Positions 16,979-24,224 of a stretch of 54,890 nucleotides of DNA are shown here, piece after piece (position 1 is the first letter of the stretch; every line of letters begins with the position of its first letter). This DNA comes from Bacteroidota bacterium (lineage in GTDB: Bacteria > Bacteroidota > Bacteroidia > Bacteroidales > JAAAOM01). The notes below the pieces were generated by a model. The model was not told where the DNA came from. It saw only the letters and a program-made list of their open reading frames with translations, and did no database searches. A program made the translations under genes and the position numbers. The stretch covers positions 1-54,890 of the forward strand of contig JAAAOM010000041.1 in NCBI GenBank assembly GCA_009908855.1. Reading direction: 5' to 3'.

Positions 16979-17479
16979 TTATTTTATAGCACTCAACGCA
17001 CTCTCATAATCAGGTTCTTCCGATAATTCCTGTACCTGTTGGCTATGCACTACTTTGCCCTCCTTGTTTATCACAATAAGCGATCGGGCAACCAGTCCTC
17101 TTGCCGGGCCATCTACAATTTCATTGCCGTATTGCTTCCCAAATTCCTGGTTGCGGAATAACGAGCCATTTACTACATTGTTAATTCCTTCAGTCTCACA
17201 AAATCGTTGATGCGCGAAGGGAAGATCCTTGGAAAGACATAACACTACTGTATCCGACAGGTTTGCAGCTTCTTTGTTAAATCTTTTTACGGAATTGGCG
17301 CAGGTACTGGTGTCTAAACTCTGAAAAATATTAAGGACTACATTCTTTCCAGCATAGTCGCTTAATTTTAATTCTGAAAGGTCGTTTTTTACAGCGGTAA
17401 ATTCAGCAGGTGTGCTTCCCACAGCAGGAAGATCACCATAAGTATTTAATGGATTGCCTTTTAACGTAACTTGTGCCAT
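16979..17479 (-). CDS. tpx: Thiol peroxidase Tpx
   Basis: The 166-residue protein is a full-length atypical 2-Cys peroxiredoxin of the Tpx group. It starts MAQVTLKGNPLNTYGDLP, carries the peroxidatic Cys in SLDTSTCANSVKRFN (about residue 60) and the resolving Cys in RFCETEGI (about residue 94), and ends with the expected Ser/Leu-rich helix. Tpx reduces hydrogen peroxide and lipid hydroperoxides with electrons from thioredoxin in the cytoplasm or periplasm. The residue before the catalytic loop is Gln where many Tpx proteins have Pro. It is a single gene, convergent with the DUF2237 gene. Confidence 0.93.
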   Translation of the reverse strand: MAQVTLKGNPLNTYGDLPAVGSTPAEFTAVKNDLSELKLSDYAGKNVVLNIFQSLDTSTCANSVKRFNKEAANLSDTVVLCLSKDLPFAHQRFCETEGINNVVNGSLFRNQEFGKQYGNEIVDGPARGLVARSLIVINKEGKVVHSQQVQELSEEPDYESALSAIK

Positions 17480-17552
17480 AGTGTTTTGATTTTTATTGTT
17501 GTGATAATGTAACAGATTTTGATCAGGAAAGTTTGAAGAGAAAATGAGTTTT

Positions 17553-18839
17553 TTATTCTTTATCCAACTGTTTAACCATTAATTTATCAACCCGGCTGCC
17601 ATCCATTTCCATAACATCAAACTGTAAGTCCCTGAAATAGAAACGATCCCCGACGGCGGGCACTTTGTTTAAAAAATGCATGGCCAGTCCACCCAGGGTA
17701 GAAAAATCAATGTTTTCGATTTCATCATACGTTAGTATGCCCAGTTCATCCATAAAATGATCTATTTGCATCGAGCCTTCTACCATGTAAGAACCGTCAT
17801 TTTGTCTGACCAGATATTTGCTCAACTCTTCCGTTTCTTCGGGAAAATCCCCCAAAACCGTTTCGGTTAAATCATGCAAAGTGATAATGCCCTCAAGCGA
17901 TCCATATTCGTTGACTACCACACCGAAATTTTTCTTTCGTTCTCTGAAAATTTCCAACACCTTATTTACGGTAAGATTTTCAGGAATAAACAGGGCTGGT
18001 TCAGTGGCTTTTAAAAGATCAAAGTCATCATCATCAATATGATTTACCAATTGTTTGGTAGATACAATGCCAAATACCTCATCCCAGGTATCACCACAAA
18101 GCACATATTTACTGAATTGATTTTCCTTAATAACCGCAAGTACTTCTTCTTTTGATGAATTTTTGGTTAGACAAACAACTTCTTTCCGGTGGGTCATTAT
18201 TTCGTAAACCTTTTTATTGGTAAAGCGAAACACTTCAGTAATCATGCGCGATTCCTCCTTGTTCAGCACCCCTTGTTCCCATCCTTTACGCAGGTAAAAT
18301 TTCAGTTCCTCCTGGGTAAGCAGTTTTTCTTTGTCCTCTTTAATGCCTAACACTTTATTCACGGTATGTGTCGATAAACTTAGAAACCATACAAAAGGAA
18401 ATAAAACTATTGAAATGAAGTACATTATCGGTGTCAACACCAGCACAATTTCCTCTGGTTTGCTCAATGCAATTGATTTAGGAACCAGCTCACCAAATAT
18501 TAATGAGAAATAAGTAATGCCGCCAACAATTATTATAAACGCTACATCTCTGGCATAAGGAGCAACAATTTCAATTTCCTTTAAATAGGGGACAAGATCG
18601 TCTGCCAGTGCAACACCACCAAAAGCACCTGAAACAATACCTACCAAGGTAATACCCACCTGTATGGTTGAAAGGATACGCTCCGGTTCCTGAAGCAATC
18701 GCAAAACCTGTTTGGCAATTTTATTACCTTTTTGAGACAATGTCTCCAACGTTGCCTTACTGGCCGATACAAATGCAATTTCGTACATGGCAAAAACACC
18801 ATTGCCCAGCAACAATAAGGCTATTATTAATAATTCCAC
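17553..18839 (-). CDS. CNNM/CorC-type hemolysin-family membrane protein (DUF21-CBS-CorC_HlyC)
   Basis: The 428-residue protein has a DUF21 membrane domain with about four segments in residues 1-150 (ELLIIALLLLGNGVFAMYEIAFVSA; GELVPKSIALSKPEEI), a pair of CBS domains from about 205 to 330 (EIMTHRKEVVCL; VNEYGSLEGIITLHDL) and a C-terminal CorC_HlyC domain of about 80 residues. This is the layout of bacterial CorB/CNNM magnesium transporters, often annotated as hemolysins. It stands alone downstream of nothing obvious and is 73 bases before tpx in its own direction. A magnesium or divalent-cation role is inferred from the family. Confidence 0.88.
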   Translation of the reverse strand: MELLIIALLLLGNGVFAMYEIAFVSASKATLETLSQKGNKIAKQVLRLLQEPERILSTIQVGITLVGIVSGAFGGVALADDLVPYLKEIEIVAPYARDVAFIIIVGGITYFSLIFGELVPKSIALSKPEEIVLVLTPIMYFISIVLFPFVWFLSLSTHTVNKVLGIKEDKEKLLTQEELKFYLRKGWEQGVLNKEESRMITEVFRFTNKKVYEIMTHRKEVVCLTKNSSKEEVLAVIKENQFSKYVLCGDTWDEVFGIVSTKQLVNHIDDDDFDLLKATEPALFIPENLTVNKVLEIFRERKKNFGVVVNEYGSLEGIITLHDLTETVLGDFPEETEELSKYLVRQNDGSYMVEGSMQIDHFMDELGILTYDEIENIDFSTLGGLAMHFLNKVPAVGDRFYFRDLQFDVMEMDGSRVDKLMVKQLDKE

Positions 18840-19200
18840 TTATATTTTGCTATTAACTATTAATTACAAACTTCATATATAATACTAAAAATGTAAATGT
18901 CGTCATAATGTTTTGCACATTCAATAAATCATTACCCATATTTGAAAATCCACAAACCAACATAATAATTGAAAAAAGAAAATCACAAACGAATCTGTGA
19001 AAGAATTCCCCGATTAAGAGCAAATAAGTCAACACTTTTTATTCATGTTTTCGCCAATAACACGGTATAATAATCAACTTTTTAATTCACCCGTCACTTT
19101 ATGGCCCTAAACTGTAAAAGGAATGCAATGTTGAAATTTGGTATGGTAGTTGGCATATAACCATCGAAATTAAATTGTAGAATATCTTGATCGTGATTTT
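18840..19200. other. Divergent intergenic region, no recognised element
   Basis: About 360 AT-rich bases lie between the minus-strand CorC-type gene and the plus-strand GH127 gene. Both promoters must be here, but no TAnnTTTG box, palindrome or ORF of note was found. Confidence 0.5.
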
Positions 19201-21192
19201 ATGAAAATAGGTGTTCAAATGCGTTTTGTGGGAATCTTAGTTTTGGTCATTATGAATTCAACGGTACAATCGAAGGAAGATACAACGAAATTAAAAGAGG
19301 AATTGGAAAAGTATTATCAATACGAAATATTACCGGCCGGTGAAATTAAACCCGGGGGCTGGATAAAAAATCAATTGGAACGAGACCTGTCACAGGGCTA
19401 TATTGGCCATTTTGATAATGTGCACCATACCGTAACACACAATGTTTTTGTAAAGCAGAACCGAACCAGCACCAAGCAATACCGCATTATTAAAGAATGG
19501 TGGAGCGGTGAGCATGAAGGCTATTGGAAAGATGCGGTCATACGTATGGCCTTTTTATCAGGCCATAAAAAATACCAGGAACAGGCGCACATCTGGATGA
19601 ATGAACTTGTTGAAAACACAGGTAAAAATGGTTACATTGGTATATACGCCGATTGCGAACGACCTGTTTGCCGTTTTAACCATAAAAAAGGAAACGGCGA
19701 GTTGTGGGCAACCAGTCGTATTTTAATGGCCATGCTTGCATATTATGAATTCACAGGCGAACAAAAAGTACTTGATGCTGCAGAAAAGGCTGCCAAACTA
19801 ATTATGCACCATTACAACGATAAGAATTACTTTTCAAAAGAATCAAAAGGTGGCGGTGTAAGCCATGGGATAGGCTTTTTTGAAAATCTTGAGTGGCTGT
19901 ACCGCCTCACTGGTGATGAATCATATCTTCAATTCTCCGTTAAACTGTATGAAGACTTTAACAATGGCCGTGTGCGGGATGATGACCTTAAAACGCACCG
20001 CCTGCTTGATGAAGACCGCTATTTCAGAAAACACGGAGCGCATATTGCTGAAGGCATGTTTGTGCCCACGTTTATCGCGAATTTACGTAATGAGGAGAGA
20101 TATAATAAGGCAGCTGACAAAAGTCTGGAAAAACTCTATTACCACATGACACCCGGAGGTGCCATGCGGTGCGACGAATGGATCAATGGTCGTCGTGGCA
20201 CGGCTGATGAATTATACGAATATTGTGGTATTGCCGAAATGGTTGGACCGCTTAATAAGATAATTACCATGACCGGCGATTTAAGTATTGCCGATCGAAT
20301 TGAGAAATTGACTTTTAACGCCGGACAGGGATCACGATTTTCACCACTCAGAGGATTATCCTATCTCACCAGCGATAACCGCATACATATTAACCATCGT
20401 GAAATTGGCAAGCGTGAAAGTTACGATGCCGCACACCGTGCCGCTGCATGCTGTGTGCTCAATGGTGGTCGCCTGATGCCCTATTACGTGGAAGGCATGT
20501 GGATGAAAGACCTGGAAACAAAAGGAATAACGGCCATGCTTTACGGGCCATCCGAATTAAATACCACCATTCGTGATACGAAGGTCAATATTGTGGAAGA
20601 TACCGACTATCCGTTTGGCGACAAGATTCGTTTTACTGTGAACCCGGAAAAACCCATCAACTTTGCCTTAACCCTGAGAAAACCACATGGTGTAAATAAT
20701 TTTGAAACTACAAACCTGGAAGAAGCCAAAGTGAATGAATACAAGGATAAAATTGTGATTACCAAAGACTGGCAGAAAGACGATCAGTTTGATGTACATT
20801 TCAAATTTGATGTAAAAAAAATTGCGCAGCCCGAATCCAAAACAGTACCCAACGGCGGTTACTTCCTACAGCGCGGAGCACTGGTATATGCGCTACAGTT
20901 TGACCATGATATTGACACGGTGAAAGAATACAATAACAGCGGCTATTACAGATACAAGATCAAAGCCACCAATACCGATAAATGGGACCTGAAAATTGAT
21001 GAGGAAACACCTTTTGAATATACCGACCTGCAGCAGGAGCCTGTAGAAAATCCGTTTGATGAACCGGTGGTGAAGCTCGAAGGTTCCTTAACCGATAAAA
21101 ACGGCAACACAATTCCGGTAACTTTAATCCCGGAAGGAAATACTGTTTTCAGAAGAGTAACGTTTCCAGAAGTACAAACAGACATTAAGTAA
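19201..21192 (+). CDS. GH127-like glycoside hydrolase (DUF1680, beta-L-arabinofuranosidase superfamily)
   Basis: The 663-residue protein has a signal-like N-terminus (FVGILVLVIMNSTVQS), then an (alpha/alpha)6-barrel: LPAGEIKPGGWIKNQL, GYWKDAVIRMAFLSG, NGELWATSRILMAMLAYYEF, SHGIGFFENLEWLYRLTG, and the metal/catalytic pieces ELYEYCGIAE and AHRAAACCVLNGGR. In GH127 the zinc-cysteine site is formed by a Glu, the Cys of E-x-C and a Cys pair; the matching E-Y-C and C-C are present. C-terminal beta-sandwich domains follow (about 470-660). Family members release L-arabinofuranose or related sugars; the exact sugar is not readable. It leads a plus-strand unit with a GT2 and a UPF0104 protein. Confidence 0.83.
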   Translation: MKIGVQMRFVGILVLVIMNSTVQSKEDTTKLKEELEKYYQYEILPAGEIKPGGWIKNQLERDLSQGYIGHFDNVHHTVTHNVFVKQNRTSTKQYRIIKEWWSGEHEGYWKDAVIRMAFLSGHKKYQEQAHIWMNELVENTGKNGYIGIYADCERPVCRFNHKKGNGELWATSRILMAMLAYYEFTGEQKVLDAAEKAAKLIMHHYNDKNYFSKESKGGGVSHGIGFFENLEWLYRLTGDESYLQFSVKLYEDFNNGRVRDDDLKTHRLLDEDRYFRKHGAHIAEGMFVPTFIANLRNEERYNKAADKSLEKLYYHMTPGGAMRCDEWINGRRGTADELYEYCGIAEMVGPLNKIITMTGDLSIADRIEKLTFNAGQGSRFSPLRGLSYLTSDNRIHINHREIGKRESYDAAHRAAACCVLNGGRLMPYYVEGMWMKDLETKGITAMLYGPSELNTTIRDTKVNIVEDTDYPFGDKIRFTVNPEKPINFALTLRKPHGVNNFETTNLEEAKVNEYKDKIVITKDWQKDDQFDVHFKFDVKKIAQPESKTVPNGGYFLQRGALVYALQFDHDIDTVKEYNNSGYYRYKIKATNTDKWDLKIDEETPFEYTDLQQEPVENPFDEPVVKLEGSLTDKNGNTIPVTLIPEGNTVFRRVTFPEVQTDIK

Positions 21193-21207
21193 CTAAATTA
21201 TAAAACC

Positions 21208-21984
21208 ATGAACGAAAAAAAAGATGTTAGTATAATTATATGTACCTATAACGAAGAAAAAACCGTAGCAGATGTGGTGCGCACCTGCGTTGAAAACAAT
21301 CCGCCCAGCGAAGTAATTGTAGTTGATGACGGGTCAGAAGATTCAAGCGAAGAAATATTAAAAGAGCTGCAACAGGAAATATCATTTAACTATATTAAAC
21401 TTCCTGAGAATAAAGGAAAAAGTTTTGCAATGGCCAAAGGTGTTGAAGAATCTACCCGCGATATAATTCTCTTCTTTGATGCCGATGTAACGGGAATCAA
21501 ACCCGAACATTACGACCAGCTACTCCAACCTGTTTTTGTACGAGAAGCCGATATGGTGCTGGGTCAGCCTTCTGAAACCTTAATCGATTATCGCATCAAT
21601 CCATTTAAAGGATTAACCGGTGAACGTGCCCTGCGCAAAGAACATTTACTGCCTATCCTGGACGACATCAGGGAAATAGCCTTTGGCGTGGAAACCTACA
21701 TGAACCTTTATTTTCAGGCCCATGGTAAGAAAATTAAATATCTGATTCTCGACGGATTAACCCATCCTACCAAATACAAAAAAACAACAGCCGTGAATGC
21801 CACCATGGAATTCCTGAGCGAAGGCCGTGAGATAGCTCAAACACTTCTCAAAAATTACGATCTGATCACCAAACGCATCGAATATTCAATGGATGCCCAC
21901 AACGAATTAATCAAACAAAAAATCCTTGTTCTTCAAAACGACCTGAATGAACGGATAAAAGCTATCTTTAAGCGTGAAAAATAA
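21208..21984 (+). CDS. Family 2 glycosyltransferase (dolichyl-phosphate-sugar synthase-like)
   Basis: The 258-residue protein has a GT-A domain of GT2 type: VSIIICTYNEEKTVADVV at the N-terminus, VIVVDDGSEDSSEEIL, KLPENKGKSFAMAKGV and the metal-binding DxD in ILFFDADVTG (about residue 92). The C-terminal part (NAVNATMEFLSEGREIAQ) is soluble with no clear membrane segment. Similar enzymes transfer a sugar from a nucleotide donor to a polyprenyl phosphate or glycolipid. It is 15 bases after the GH127 gene and 19 bases before the UPF0104 gene, so all three are likely made together. Confidence 0.85.
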   Translation: MNEKKDVSIIICTYNEEKTVADVVRTCVENNPPSEVIVVDDGSEDSSEEILKELQQEISFNYIKLPENKGKSFAMAKGVEESTRDIILFFDADVTGIKPEHYDQLLQPVFVREADMVLGQPSETLIDYRINPFKGLTGERALRKEHLLPILDDIREIAFGVETYMNLYFQAHGKKIKYLILDGLTHPTKYKKTTAVNATMEFLSEGREIAQTLLKNYDLITKRIEYSMDAHNELIKQKILVLQNDLNERIKAIFKREK

Positions 21985-22003
21985 CAGTCAGGCACCATAA
22001 ACC

Positions 22004-22996
22004 ATGCGATCTTTTAAAATTGGCCGTAAAAAAACCATTCAGTCCGTTCTGTTTCTTATAGCAGGTATTTTACTGTTCTGGTATGTTTATAAGGATGTTA
22101 AAATAGCGGAAATTAAAAAGCATATTTCTGAATTAACTTTTGGCTGGATATATTTATCGCTGGGCTTGAATTTAATAAGCCTTTTCCTGCGATCATTGCG
22201 ATGGAACATGCTCATTACGCCCCTGGGATACAATCCCTCGCGCAAAAACCTGTTCCTGGCCATGTTGGTGCTGAGTTTTACCAATTTGGTCATTCCACGT
22301 GGCGGTGAACTGGCCAGAGGTGCCGTGATTACAAAATATGAAAAGATACCGTTTGTGAAATTATTCGGGACCGTGGTGATTGAACGAATTATTGACCTGT
22401 TGGTGCTCATTCTGCTGTTCGCCACCGTGCTTATCTGGCAATATCCCTATTTTCAGGAATTGCTCCAATCTCCAGCCATAGAGTTCAAATTTCCCAACCT
22501 GCAATCCAAAATAATAACCATCATTATTGCAGTTGTGGTATTGGCCATCATCTTTTTCGTACTGCAAAGAACCGGTGTAATCAGACGATTCAGAGACCGC
22601 ATCAGGAAAATTAAAGTTGATTTGCTGGAAGGACTTCGTGTATTTTCAAAAGTGCATCGCAAAGGCTGGTACATCATTTTGAGTGTTATTGTTTACTGGG
22701 TTTGGCTGTTTATGCTCTACGTCATATTCTTTGCTTTTGAGCCTACCAGCCAATTGCCCGTTGGAGCCGCCATATTTACATTTGCTGCCTCCACCTTTGC
22801 ATTTGTCCTTCCCGTGCAAGCCGGTATGGGCGCCTGGCATTTTATGGTGGTGCAATGTTTATTACTATTTGGCATCGACAAGGATACCGGATTGGTGTTT
22901 GCACTGATAGCCCACACTTTTACGAATTTAATTTACCTCGTTTTTGGCGGGATTGGGTTTGTCTTACTCCCTGTATTGAATAAGACAGAAAAATAA
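22004..22996 (+). CDS. UPF0104 / lysylphosphatidylglycerol synthase transmembrane-region family protein
   Basis: The 330-residue protein has eight or so membrane segments and the family's marks: NLISLFLRSLRWNMLITPLG, FTNLVIPRGGELARGAVI, VVIERIIDLLVLILL and VLPVQAGMGAWHFMVVQCLLL. This is the membrane half of MprF (LPG_synthase_TM) occurring alone; such proteins are proposed to flip lipids or lipid-linked sugars. Next to a GT2 it fits a glycolipid export step. No separate aminoacyl-transferase domain is present. Its end is followed directly by a decayed toxin gene on the other strand. Confidence 0.85.
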   Translation: MRSFKIGRKKTIQSVLFLIAGILLFWYVYKDVKIAEIKKHISELTFGWIYLSLGLNLISLFLRSLRWNMLITPLGYNPSRKNLFLAMLVLSFTNLVIPRGGELARGAVITKYEKIPFVKLFGTVVIERIIDLLVLILLFATVLIWQYPYFQELLQSPAIEFKFPNLQSKIITIIIAVVVLAIIFFVLQRTGVIRRFRDRIRKIKVDLLEGLRVFSKVHRKGWYIILSVIVYWVWLFMLYVIFFAFEPTSQLPVGAAIFTFAASTFAFVLPVQAGMGAWHFMVVQCLLLFGIDKDTGLVFALIAHTFTNLIYLVFGGIGFVLLPVLNKTEK

Positions 22997-23191
22997 AGCA
23001 AATCCATTGAGCCATTCAAAGGACTGTTGTTAGCAGCCTCACCAATAATTTCTAAATCCCGCTCAATCGCCCTTTTTGTATTTATATCAGCAACATATTC
23101 CTCGTAAATCTTTGGTTTATCAACATAGTAGCTATCGATCTCATTTATCGATTGCAAAATATCATAACCAAATTTTTATGTCATTATCCAT
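22997..23191 (-). pseudogene. hepT: Broken HepT-like toxin gene (frameshift and missing C-terminus)
   Basis: The start at 23191 overlaps the mntA stop by 8 bases and reads MDNDIKIWL, then hits TGA. Shifting frame restores a HepT/DUF86 N-terminus: YDILQSINEIDSYYVD, then IERDLEIIGEAANNS. A two-base deletion near 23167-23172 explains it. The second half, including the family's R-x4-H RNase motif, is missing; the frame runs into the antisense of the UPF0104 gene. HepT toxins cleave RNA (tRNA) and are silenced by MntA. Here no active toxin can be made. Confidence 0.75.
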
Positions 23192-23483
23192 AAATCAGAT
23201 GTTTAGAGGAATCAATCGATTTTCTTAAATATGGATTCTTAATTGCTTTATCCTCAAGTAAGTCTATCTGTCTTTTTAATATTTTCTCCAAGGATGTTTT
23301 TAAGTCAAAATAATTATCTGCGTAGTCGTAAAGGTCAACTCCTGTGAAATCAACCAAAAAGTCTATATCACTGGATTTTTTAAAATTATCCGTTAATATT
23401 GAGCCAAATACAAAAAGTCTTGCTACCTTATGTTTATTACATAAAGCTCTAATCTTATCTATATTTTTATCAATAATTCTCAT
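23184..23483 (-). CDS. mntA: MntA-type minimal nucleotidyltransferase (antitoxin of MntA-HepT)
   Basis: The 99-residue protein has the minimal nucleotidyltransferase fold with RLFVFGSILTDNF and SSDIDFLVDF, giving the G-S-x-n-D-x-D active site, and Asp in QIDLLED as third metal ligand. MntA proteins transfer AMP to a Tyr of the HepT toxin and neutralise it (type VII toxin-antitoxin). The reading frame is intact although its partner downstream is broken. The ATG has very little leader before it. It may be kept by chance or act on a HepT elsewhere in the genome. Confidence 0.82.
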   Translation of the reverse strand: MRIIDKNIDKIRALCNKHKVARLFVFGSILTDNFKKSSDIDFLVDFTGVDLYDYADNYFDLKTSLEKILKRQIDLLEDKAIKNPYLRKSIDSSKHLIYG

Positions 23484-23608
23484 AACTCAAAAATACAAAC
23501 TTTTTTAATCTTCCCGAAAATTATCGGTTGTATCGGTTTTCCCGGGTTGCGCACAAACATTCCAATAGTAACACATTCCTGGTAATAGTGGTTGCAAAAT
23601 TAATTAGT

Positions 23609-23628
23609 GTTTGACTTAAATGTCAAAC
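23609..23628. repeat. Short palindrome GTTTGAC-N6-GTCAAAC
   Basis: Perfect 7-bp arms, followed on the plus strand by five T. It could be a weak terminator hairpin or an operator. No gene ends just before it on the plus strand, so the operator reading is slightly preferred. Confidence 0.5.
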
Positions 23629-23644
23629 TTTTTCATTGTTGCTC

Positions 23645-23699
23645 GAAATCTAAATCCTCACATAGGCGTGTTTGCAGCGGCTTAGATTTCTCACACGCC
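23645..23699. repeat. Two interleaved inverted repeats (possible pseudoknot)
   Basis: Arm A is GAAATCTAA (23645-23653) with TTAGATTTC (23682-23690), 9 of 9 paired. Arm B is GGCGTGT (23665-23671) with ACACGCC (23693-23699), 7 of 7 paired. The order A-B-A'-B' would form a pseudoknot in RNA if both pairs form together; the 2-base spacer between A' and B' may be too short for that. Confidence 0.5.
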
Positions 23700-23854
23700 G
23701 CAAATTGAACTTTATAACCAAACACTTCAGTTTAAGACAGTACATGGTAAACTTAATGTGTTAATAATTATCCCCGGGTATTTGATCATAATTATTATAT
23801 TTAACTATTATAAACTAATTGTATCCAAAATTACTAACCTAACAAAAAATCAAA

Positions 23855-24220
23855 ATGAACAAAATCAAGATTTACCTCCGATCCGTTAACAACGACAACG
23901 AAAAACGCCTGGCCTTGTTTGATACCGAACGCAATGGTGCTATCGATGAATTAGTTACATATGCAAACCCCGGCGATCTGATCATCTGGAAACTTGATAA
24001 TTGTAGTAATATAAAAACCATTGACAGTATTTTTCCCAAGTTAAAGGACGGAAAAATTTTCAGAGGCGGGAATCCTAAAAAAGGAAATCGTGGTAAAACA
24101 TGGAAATACCGCATACCTAAAGATGCCGAAGGAGATGAAGCATACGGCATTGGATATACGATAGGTGATGGCACCAGTCATATTGTGGATCCCCAAATAA
24201 GGATTAAGCCACCGGCATAA
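23855..24220 (+). CDS. Uncharacterised 121-residue protein paired with a TPR sensor kinase
   Basis: I do not recognise a family with confidence. The protein is soluble, without signal peptide or membrane segment, and rich in beta-forming residues: IKIYLRSVNNDNEK, a DELVTYANPGDLIIWKLD stretch, KIFRGGNPKKGNRGK, and the tail GIGYTIGDGTSHIVDPQIR. The pattern (alternating hydrophobics, conserved Gly and Pro turns, VDPQIRIKPP end) looks like a small beta-sandwich. It is 4 bases from the TPR histidine kinase and certainly shares its transcript. A ligand-binding or signalling partner of the kinase is possible but unproven. Confidence 0.7.
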   Translation: MNKIKIYLRSVNNDNEKRLALFDTERNGAIDELVTYANPGDLIIWKLDNCSNIKTIDSIFPKLKDGKIFRGGNPKKGNRGKTWKYRIPKDAEGDEAYGIGYTIGDGTSHIVDPQIRIKPPA

Positions 24221-24224
24221 TGAA

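Larger units (their letters stand above)
23484..23854. other. Intergenic region with interleaved inverted repeats
   Basis: No ORF of note. A 7-bp palindrome with six-base loop (GTTTGAC-ttaaat-GTCAAAC, 23609-23628) and two interleaved perfect inverted repeats (23645-23699) lie upstream of the 121-residue protein gene at 23855. Confidence 0.6.
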
